This document shows positions 1 to 5,308 of a stretch of 6,605 nt of DNA, one piece after another. The number at the start of each line of letters is the position of its first letter. Position 1 is the first letter of the stretch. Below the pieces are notes generated by a model, which worked only from the letters and a program-made list of their open reading frames with translations, made no database searches and was not told the origin of the DNA. This DNA is from JAENVT01 sp031412355 (lineage in GTDB: Bacteria; Actinomycetota; Acidimicrobiia; Acidimicrobiales; Ilumatobacteraceae): NCBI GenBank assembly GCA_031412355.1, contig JANOCR010000153.1, positions 1 through 6,605 of the forward strand, in the 5' to 3' direction. The position numbers and the translations under genes are program-made.

Positions 1-560
1 CTCCCCCGCCACGGTTCGACCCGCCGGCACCGATCCCGGATCAACCACCCAACCCGCTGAAGGGTGCCGACTGCGGCGCGCCGTCGAGCCCAGCACCGGC
101 ACCGGCACCGACGACGCCAGCACCTGCTCCGCAAACCCCAGCGGCGCCGACGACTGTCGCCGCCGCGCAATCCCCCGAACCGGCAACGTCGGCCGCGCCA
201 CCACCACCACCGCAGGCCGCCCAAGCAACGACAGCACCGGCCGCCGGCTCACCATCGACCACCGTGCCGAGGGCCCCGGCCGCGACGTCCACCACCGCTG
301 TTGCCAGTTCGTCGACGACATCGACGACCGAGTTGCCTCGAGCTGCCACGACGATCGACCGCGAAGATTCACCGACGACGAAGCCGATCTCATCGACGCC
401 GAGCGGCAACTCGGTGGAGGCGTTCGGCGCGGTTGATCTGGGCGACGACGGTCGGGGTGATGGCGGCTTCGGCGCAGCAACGGCAGTCGGGATCGTGGTC
501 GCGGCGTCGTTGGGAGGGGCTGGCGTATGGGCCGCTCGACGAAGGCGGGCCCTCACGTGA
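1..560 (+). CDS. C-terminal part of a surface protein: Pro/Ala/Thr-rich stalk plus membrane anchor (5' partial)
   Basis: The frame starting at base 3 is open from the window edge to TGA at 558-560, giving 185 visible residues; the start lies upstream. From about residue 1 to 130 the protein is low-complexity, rich in Pro, Ala, Thr and Ser with short Ala-Pro runs, typical of an extended extracellular stalk. One Cys (codon 72-74) is the only cysteine seen. A Gly/Asp-rich linker follows, then a single hydrophobic helix (about bases 474-536) and a tail with four Arg in a row, which fits a C-terminal anchor with the stalk outside. No LPXTG sorting motif precedes the helix. Its stop overlaps the start of the EcfT-like gene by 4 bases, so it belongs to the transporter operon. 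The functional domain is outside the window. In related actinobacterial loci I would expect a ligand-capturing domain, for example a transcobalamin-like or DUF4430 type, but nothing visible proves this. The in-frame GTG at 264 is an unlikely start because the same low-complexity sequence continues upstream of it. Confidence 0.72.
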   Translation, partial: PPPRFDPPAPIPDQPPNPLKGADCGAPSSPAPAPAPTTPAPAPQTPAAPTTVAAAQSPEPATSAAPPPPPQAAQATTAPAAGSPSTTVPRAPAATSTTAVASSSTTSTTELPRAATTIDREDSPTTKPISSTPSGNSVEAFGAVDLGDDGRGDGGFGAATAVGIVVAASLGGAGVWAARRRRALT

Positions 561-1672
561 CTCAACGACTACCGCGTCCACTGCACCCCGGCGCATGGTG
601 GTTGTGGGCGCTCGGCATGGCGACAGCGGTGTCTCGCACCACCAATCCGCTGACACTCGTGGTGTTCGCCGCTGCAGTTGGCTGTGTGGTCTCGTTTCGC
701 CGTACGGAGGCACCCTGGGCTCGTGGATTCGGCACCTATCTGCGGCTCGGACTGCTCGTCGTCGCAATCAGGGTCGTGTTCCGCATGCTGCTGGGCGGCC
801 AGTACGGCACCACGGTGCTGTTCACGTTGCCCGAGCTACATCTGCCAGATGCGACCGCCGGAGTCCGCATCGGCGGTGCTGTCAGCCTCGAGGGCATCCT
901 CGCCGCGGTGTACGACGGCGTACGGCTGGCGACCTTGCTGATCTGCCTGGGTGCAGCCAATGTGCTCGCCAATCCCAAACGCCTCCTGAAGTCGCTTCCG
1001 GCGGCATTGCACGAGATGGGGGTTGCTGTGACGGTTGCGCTGACCGTCGCACCGCAATTGGTGGAGAGTGGGCAGCGCATCCGCCGGGCTCGCAAGCTAC
1101 GCGGAGCGGCAAGGCGCGGCAACGGCTTGGTCAAAGGCATCCTGATTCCCGTGTTGGAGGATGCGCTCGACCGATCGCTCGTCCTGGCCGCAGCGATGGA
1201 TTCGCGGGGATACGGACGCCGGGCCGATCAGCCCCGCGGCGTGCGCGTCGTCACCGCAACCTTGGTGCTGACTGGTGTCGCCGGCGTGTGCGTTGGCACC
1301 TACGGCGTACTCGACGGCACAACCCCGCGGGTGCTCGGAGGTCCGATGCTGGCGGCCGGTTGCCTGGTGGCCATCGTCGGAATTCGCGTCGGCGGCCGGC
1401 GCGTGCTTCGCAGCGTGTACCGGCCCGATCCGTGGGGCGCCGCAGAGTGGATGGTAGCCGCCTGCGGGCTCGCCGCCGCCGCTGCCATGTTCATCGCCAG
1501 CAGCGTCGATCCGTCCAACCTCTACCCGACACTGCAGCCACTGCGATGGCCGACATTGGCTGCGTTGCCGGCCATCGGGGCACTGATCGGAGCCATGCCT
1601 GCACTGCTGGCGCCCCCGGTTGATCTCGGCCAGGCGTCGAGCGTTTCCCGCGACGTGGCGGTGGCTTCATGA
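557..1672 (+). CDS. ecfT: ECF transporter T component (CbiQ/EcfT family transmembrane coupling protein)
   Basis: This is the membrane scaffold of an ECF-type vitamin or metal importer, linking the ATPase to the substrate-binding S protein. The 371-residue product has a hydrophobic N-terminal half starting with a Trp-rich helix (14-25) and an SRTTNP motif (26-31) like the TRNP of CbiQ proteins. The two Arg-containing coupling-helix motifs are visible: RARKLRG (177-183) and DSRGYG (215-220); these contact the ATPases in known ECF complexes. After them come four further hydrophobic segments (about 229-250, 262-280, 299-317, 333-353), so the protein is clearly longer than the usual 225-265 residues of the family. 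GTG at 557 is preferred over the in-frame ATG at 527: it gives the same 4-base overlap with the preceding stop that the other two junctions of the operon show, and it removes a hydrophilic leader (GRSTKAGPH) that would lie inside the upstream gene. The ribosome binding site is weak, which fits translational coupling. The family is secure; the substrate is not indicated by this gene. Confidence 0.88.
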   Translation: MTQRLPRPLHPGAWWLWALGMATAVSRTTNPLTLVVFAAAVGCVVSFRRTEAPWARGFGTYLRLGLLVVAIRVVFRMLLGGQYGTTVLFTLPELHLPDATAGVRIGGAVSLEGILAAVYDGVRLATLLICLGAANVLANPKRLLKSLPAALHEMGVAVTVALTVAPQLVESGQRIRRARKLRGAARRGNGLVKGILIPVLEDALDRSLVLAAAMDSRGYGRRADQPRGVRVVTATLVLTGVAGVCVGTYGVLDGTTPRVLGGPMLAAGCLVAIVGIRVGGRRVLRSVYRPDPWGAAEWMVAACGLAAAAAMFIASSVDPSNLYPTLQPLRWPTLAALPAIGALIGAMPALLAPPVDLGQASSVSRDVAVAS

Positions 1673-3303
1673 TCGACTTTCGCGGCGTCACGATCACCTA
1701 CCCAGGTGCGCGGCAGCCAGCCCTTCGCGACGTGACGTTGCACATCCCCGAAGGGGAACTGTGCCTGGTGGTCGGTCGCACCGGCGTTGGGAAATCGACA
1801 CTCCTCGGCGCGATCAACGGCCTGGTGCCGCACTTCACCGGCGGCGCCCTGGCGGGACGCGTCACAGTGGCCGGGCTCGACACCCGCACTCACCCTCCCC
1901 GCGAGCTCGCCGGTGTGGTCGGTGTCGTCATGCAGGACCCGGTCTACGGCTTCGTGACAGACACCGTCGAGGAAGAGTTGGCCTACGGGATGGAGCAACT
2001 CGCGGTCCCAGCAGCGGTGATGCGCAAGCGCGTCGAAGAGACACTGGACCTGTTGAGCTTGGCGCACCTGCGGCGACGATCGTTGCATTCGTTGTCGGGT
2101 GGTCAACAGCAACGCGTCGCCATCGGCTCGGTGCTGACGGCGCATCCGCGCGTGCTGGTGCTCGACGAGCCGACGTCGGCACTCGATCCAGCTGCGGCAG
2201 AAGACGTGCTCGCAGCACTGACCCGCCTTGTCCACGATCTCGGCGTGACCGTGGTGCTGGCCGAGCATCGGCTCGAGCGAGTGATCGAGTACGCCGACAT
2301 GCTCGTTAGCGTCGACTCGCTGGGCCGTGTGACCGCGGGGAAACCTGGCGCCATGATGCGGGTCAGCGATGTCGCCCCGCCGGTGGTCCGGCTCGGGCAA
2401 GCTGTCGGGTGGGATCCACTGCCCCTGTCGGTCCGCGACGCTCGTCGGCGCGGCGGCGATCTTCGGGCACAACTCCAGCGTTGCGCGACGCCCGAAGAAC
2501 CCGTCGTCGCGGAACCTCGCACCGTGCTGCACGCTCGACGGCTGGTGGTTCGATACGGCGATGTGATCGCCGTGGCTGGCGTGGATCTCGATGTGCATGC
2601 CGGTCAGGTGCTGGCGCTGATGGGCCGGAACGGCTCGGGCAAGACGTCGCTGCTGTGGGCGCTGCAGGGCAGTGGAGCCCGGCACGGTGGCAGCGTGACT
2701 GTCGACGCCAATGGCGACGCCGAGGACGCGGACCCGTCGCGGCTGACGCCCGCCGAGGCCAGGACTCGTGTCGGGCTCGTGCCGCAGTCACCAGGCGACC
2801 TGCTGTACCTCGCAACCGTCGACAACGAGTGCGACCTGGCCGACAGTCAGAGCCAACGGCCACCTGGCACCTGTCGAGCCATCCTCGACCGAATCGTTCC
2901 GTCCGTCGACGGCGATGCCCACCCACGCGATCTGTCGGAGGGACAACGCTTGGCGTTGGCGCTCGCGGTGCAGTTGTGCCCGCGGCCCTCGGTTGTCATG
3001 CTCGACGAGCCCACCCGCGGCCTCGACGAGAGCGCGAAGGTCCGCTTTGCCGAGGTGATCGCCGAACTGGCGACGCAGGGTCAGGCCATCGTTGTGGCCA
3101 CGCACGACGTCGAGTTCGTCGCCAGCGTCGCGGACCGCGTCGTGGTCCTGGCGGAAGGCGAGATCGTCGCCGACGGCCCCACCGCCGACGTTGTGGTGGC
3201 ATCGCCCGTGTTCGCACCGCAGGTCGCCAAAGTGATGCACCCGGCACGCTGGTTGACCGTCGCGCAGGTCACAGCGGCTGTCGCGGCCGAGGGCGTTCGG
3301 TGA
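1669..3303 (+). CDS. ECF transporter ATPase with two fused ABC domains (EcfA-A' fusion)
   Basis: This cytoplasmic energising subunit hydrolyses ATP to drive uptake through the adjacent T and S proteins. The 544 residues carry two complete ABC domains, replacing the separate EcfA and EcfA' of many bacteria. Domain 1: A-loop Tyr11, Walker A GRTGVGKST (36-44), Q-loop Gln89, acidic EEE stretch (101-103) in a TVEEEL segment typical of CbiO/EcfA, signature LSGGQQQR (142-149), Walker B with DEP (166-168, catalytic Glu167), D-loop SALD (170-173), switch His200. Domain 2: Tyr296, Walker A GRNGSGKTS (319-327), Gln373, signature LSEGQR (422-427), Walker B DEP (446-448, Glu447), His479. Domain 2 differs in having Glu in place of the second signature residue (LSEGQ for LSGGQ) and a poorly conserved segment after its Q-loop. 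All nucleotide-binding residues are present in both halves, so both sites may be active but unequal. ATG at 1669 overlaps the preceding stop as ATGA, and the gene's own stop overlaps the S-component start as GTGA. Confidence 0.93.
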   Translation: MIDFRGVTITYPGARQPALRDVTLHIPEGELCLVVGRTGVGKSTLLGAINGLVPHFTGGALAGRVTVAGLDTRTHPPRELAGVVGVVMQDPVYGFVTDTVEEELAYGMEQLAVPAAVMRKRVEETLDLLSLAHLRRRSLHSLSGGQQQRVAIGSVLTAHPRVLVLDEPTSALDPAAAEDVLAALTRLVHDLGVTVVLAEHRLERVIEYADMLVSVDSLGRVTAGKPGAMMRVSDVAPPVVRLGQAVGWDPLPLSVRDARRRGGDLRAQLQRCATPEEPVVAEPRTVLHARRLVVRYGDVIAVAGVDLDVHAGQVLALMGRNGSGKTSLLWALQGSGARHGGSVTVDANGDAEDADPSRLTPAEARTRVGLVPQSPGDLLYLATVDNECDLADSQSQRPPGTCRAILDRIVPSVDGDAHPRDLSEGQRLALALAVQLCPRPSVVMLDEPTRGLDESAKVRFAEVIAELATQGQAIVVATHDVEFVASVADRVVVLAEGEIVADGPTADVVVASPVFAPQVAKVMHPARWLTVAQVTAAVAAEGVR

Positions 3304-4151
3304 TTGTGCCGCACGCCGTCAGGGTGCGAAAGCACACATGGCTGGTGCTGTCGGTCGGCTCGTTGGCGGGACTGGCCATGTTCCTGTGGCCGTTGCTGAC
3401 CAGCCCGCCAGCGGGCACCGCGCACAGCGCCGAGGCGCCGTTCGTGTTCGTGCTAATCCTGCCGCTGATCATCGCCGTCGTGCTCGCCGAATTGGGCAGT
3501 GGCGGCCTCGACGTGAAGGCGATCGCCATGTTGGGTCTGCTGTCGGGCGTCGGGGCAGCGCTGCGCCCGTTGGGTGCCGGCACGGCCGGACTGGAGACGA
3601 TGTTCTTCCTGTTGATCCTCGCGGCACGGGTCTACGGTCCGGGATTCGGCTTCGTGCTCGGTTCGACGACGATGTTCACGTCGGCGCTCCTGACTGGCGG
3701 CGTCGGACCATGGCTGCCGTTCCAGATGATCGCGTCGTCGTGGATCGGGCTCGGTGCCGGACTCCTGCCGCGGGCGAATGGACGCATCGAGATCGCCGTG
3801 CTCGCCGTCTACGGAGCGATCGCCTCGTATGTGTTCGGGTTCCTGCTGAACATGTGGTTCTGGCCATACAGCATCGGCACGTTCATCGGTACCGGCGCGG
3901 ACCCCGGCCTCCAATTCGTCCCCGGCGACGCGGTCGTCGGCAACCTGCGTCGATTCTTCGTCTTCACCTTCGCGACGTCGACGTTCGGATGGGACACCGG
4001 GCGGGCGATCACCAACGTGTTGGCGATCTGCGTCCTGGGCACGCCCGTACTTGCCGCGCTACGACGAGCTCGCCGTCGGGTCGACTTCTACCCCGAGATC
4101 ACCTTCGAGCCGGCGCTGTGGAGTGTTTCACGACCCGACGGGGTGCGCTGA
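3300..4151 (+). CDS. ECF transporter S component (membrane substrate-binding subunit, vitamin type unassigned)
   Basis: This integral membrane protein would bind the transported compound and dock on the EcfT-like subunit. The 283 residues contain a short basic N-terminus, then hydrophobic segments at about 14-34, 47-63, 72-88, 100-112, 115-133 and 138-156, with one or two more near 165-188 and 235-255. Two conserved-looking stretches stand out: LRPLGAGTAGLE (88-99) and GVGPWLPFQM (134-143). From memory these are characteristic of an actinobacterial S-component family encoded beside a CbiQ-like protein and a fused ATPase, sometimes discussed as cobalamin (CbrT-like) transporters. That substrate is an inference from family resemblance and context. 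GTG at 3300 is chosen because it overlaps the ATPase stop as GTGA, matching the other junctions; GTG at 3306 is an alternative. An ATG far upstream in the same frame lies inside the ATPase gene and is not credible. The 3' end of the gene forms one arm of a strong hairpin. Confidence 0.85.
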   Translation: MIVPHAVRVRKHTWLVLSVGSLAGLAMFLWPLLTSPPAGTAHSAEAPFVFVLILPLIIAVVLAELGSGGLDVKAIAMLGLLSGVGAALRPLGAGTAGLETMFFLLILAARVYGPGFGFVLGSTTMFTSALLTGGVGPWLPFQMIASSWIGLGAGLLPRANGRIEIAVLAVYGAIASYVFGFLLNMWFWPYSIGTFIGTGADPGLQFVPGDAVVGNLRRFFVFTFATSTFGWDTGRAITNVLAICVLGTPVLAALRRARRRVDFYPEITFEPALWSVSRPDGVR

Positions 4152-4161
4152 AGCACTCCAC
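4118..4161 (+). terminator. Long hairpin spanning the S-component stop codon
   Basis: The arms GTGGAGTGTTTCA (4118-4130) and TGAAGCACTCCAC (4149-4161) pair over 13 positions in RNA, twelve as Watson-Crick pairs and one as a U-G wobble. The enclosed 18 bases can pair further: 4131-4132 with 4146-4147, and ACCC (4133-4136) with GGGT (4141-4144), closing on a four-base loop and leaving single-base bulges at 4145 and 4148. The right arm starts exactly at the TGA stop. No T-run follows, so this is not a canonical intrinsic terminator, but U-poor hairpins are often proposed as terminators or mRNA 3'-end stabilisers in actinobacteria. The structure is seen directly; its role is inferred from its place at the end of the transporter operon. 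Confidence 0.55.
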
Positions 4162-4164
4162 TGG

Positions 4165-4188
4165 GGTTTCCCGGTGCAACCGGAAACC
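4165..4188 (+). terminator. Second hairpin directly after the transporter operon
   Basis: GGTTTC (4165-4170) pairs with GAAACC (4183-4188), and CGGT (4172-4175) pairs with ACCG (4179-4182). The result is a 10-pair stem with a single bulged C (4171) and a three-base loop (4176-4178). It lies 3 bases after the first hairpin and about 60 bases before the next gene, with no T-run after it. Together the two hairpins form a tandem 3'-end structure that could stop or slow transcription from the transporter genes, or protect the mRNA end. Function is inferred from position only. Confidence 0.5.
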
Positions 4189-4240
4189 AACTGACGTGCC
4201 ACGATCTCGGGGCCAGAACCCGCAACGCGCGAACAGAAAT

Positions 4241-4245
4241 GGGAG
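4241..4245 (+). promoter_or_regulatory. Ribosome binding site of the LLM oxidoreductase gene
   Basis: GGGAG lies 3 bases before the ATG at 4249, a short but workable spacing. An in-frame TGA at 4192 limits upstream extension, and no competing in-frame start with a better site was seen. A purine-rich stretch continues upstream. No convincing -35/-10 pair was found in the 60 bases between the second hairpin and this gene. Confidence 0.55.
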
Positions 4246-4248
4246 ATC

Positions 4249-5298
4249 ATGGGCAAGCCAAGCTTCGGCATTTTCGATCACATCGAAGACATCCCCGGCA
4301 CGTCGACACCACAGTTGTTGAAGGATCGACTCGACCTGATCAGGATGGCCGACGAAGCAGGCTTCGCCGGCTTCCACCTCGCCGAGCATCACGGCACCGA
4401 CCTGTGCATGGCTCCGAATCAGGAGGTGTTCATCGCCGCCGCGTCGCAGATCACGAAGAACATCCGGCTCGGCCCACTGGTGAAGCTGTTGCCGTTACAC
4501 CACCCGGTCCGCATCATCGAAGACATGATCGTCGTCGACAACCTGACGAACGGCCGGCTCGACTTCGGCGTCGGCCGCGGTGTCGCACCCATCGAGCACT
4601 ACTGGTTCGGCAGCAACTGGCACGACTCGAAGGATCGCTTCGTCGACATCCTCGGCATCATCTGCGACGCCTTCGCGACCAGTGAGATCAGCAGCGCCAA
4701 CTCGAAGTTCTACGACTTCCCCACGATCCCCCTGTCGACGAAGCCCGTACAGAACCCGATTCCGTTCTGGTATCCAGGAAGTCCGATCACCGCCGGCCGC
4801 CACGGCATGAACCTGATGTGGCCAGGTCCCATCGACAAGGCCGCGTACGACGTTTACGTAGAGACATGGAATGCCCACAGGGGCGACACCTGTCGCGTGG
4901 ATGGGCCCGATTCGGTGCCCCGCGTCGGCTGCACGATGGTGCTGGCCATCTCGCCCACCGAGAGCGAGTCGCTGGAGATCGCGCGACGCACGATGAGCGG
5001 ACTGATGCGTCGAACGCACAACGTGCACAAGTTCGATCACCTCGTGCTGAACGACGAAGAGTGCGACGCCGCACTCGGGCCGCTTCGCAACATCACGGCG
5101 CACATGGAAGACGCCATTCAGTTCGGTGCGGGAACCGCCGAGCAGATCAAGGATCGCTTTGCCGCAGTCCTCGCGCCAGGACTGACCGACTACATCGTCT
5201 TGCAACTTCCCGCTGGCGACATGACGCTCGACGAGGCCAAACGCACGATGGACCTCTTCTGCAGCGAGGTGAAGCCGTCGCTCGAAGCCGCGGCCTGA
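4249..5298 (+). CDS. LLM-class flavin-dependent oxidoreductase (bacterial luciferase-like family)
   Basis: This is a probably cytoplasmic enzyme with a luciferase-like TIM-barrel fold that would use reduced FMN (or F420) for oxidation or monooxygenation. The 349 residues match the usual family length of about 330-370. Family features seen are an N-terminal strand and helix with DLIRMADEAGFAGFHLAEHHG (split here as DLIRMADEAGF 29-39 and AEHHG 45-49), the HHPVRIIEDM segment (84-93), DNLTNGRLDFGVGRG (97-111) characteristic of luciferase-like monooxygenases, and PFWYPGS (172-178). The C-terminus carries a regular amphipathic helix region ending in Ala residues. ATG at 4249 has a GGGAG site and an in-frame stop just upstream. 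The gene is separated from the transporter by two hairpins and is followed after 10 bases by malate synthase G, so the two are likely co-transcribed. The substrate cannot be deduced: family members act on aldehydes, alkanes, sulfonates, ketones and many other compounds. The family call is firm and the specific reaction unknown. Confidence 0.9.
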   Translation: MGKPSFGIFDHIEDIPGTSTPQLLKDRLDLIRMADEAGFAGFHLAEHHGTDLCMAPNQEVFIAAASQITKNIRLGPLVKLLPLHHPVRIIEDMIVVDNLTNGRLDFGVGRGVAPIEHYWFGSNWHDSKDRFVDILGIICDAFATSEISSANSKFYDFPTIPLSTKPVQNPIPFWYPGSPITAGRHGMNLMWPGPIDKAAYDVYVETWNAHRGDTCRVDGPDSVPRVGCTMVLAISPTESESLEIARRTMSGLMRRTHNVHKFDHLVLNDEECDAALGPLRNITAHMEDAIQFGAGTAEQIKDRFAAVLAPGLTDYIVLQLPAGDMTLDEAKRTMDLFCSEVKPSLEAAA

Positions 5299-5300
5299 GG
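5297..5300 (+). promoter_or_regulatory. Ribosome binding site of malate synthase G
   Basis: GAGG overlaps the stop of the oxidoreductase gene and sits 8 bases before the ATG at 5309. That spacing is near ideal and supports this ATG as the start. The overlap with the previous stop also suggests that ribosomes finishing the oxidoreductase re-initiate here. Confidence 0.6.
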
Positions 5301-5308
5301 CAGCGGTC

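Noticed and set aside
1..300. Tandem GCACCG-type repeats in the stalk region
   Set aside because: They encode Ala-Pro runs of a low-complexity stalk within an open reading frame and need no separate explanation as a mobile or regulatory repeat.
1..560. LPXTG-type sortase sorting signal in the anchored protein
   Set aside because: A hydrophobic helix and Arg tail are present, but no LPXTG-like pentapeptide precedes the helix; a plain membrane anchor explains the sequence.
64..1623. Long + strand open frame of 519 residues
   Set aside because: It overlaps the stalk protein and EcfT-like gene in another frame and is made of Arg/His/Pro-rich sequence without any domain; this is the usual GC-rich shadow frame.
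1522..2685. 387-residue open frame on the - strand
   Set aside because: It lies antisense to the first ABC domain, whose motifs are unmistakable; the antisense product is His/Arg/Gln-rich with no recognisable family.
4189..4248. Possible promoter, CTGACG (4191-4196) with CAGAAC (4214-4219) at a 17-base spacing
   Set aside because: The -10-like hexamer matches the consensus at only half of its positions; in GC-rich DNA this level of match is expected by chance.
4152..4248. Cobalamin or other riboswitch before the oxidoreductase
   Set aside because: The interval is only 97 bases and mostly occupied by simple hairpins; no B12-box-like or other riboswitch core was recognised. Any riboswitch for the transporter would lie upstream of the window.
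3338..4321. 327-residue + strand open frame overlapping the S component
   Set aside because: It is Arg-rich and hydrophilic, lacks domain features, and would displace a clear multi-helix S component; it also runs through both hairpins and into the next gene.
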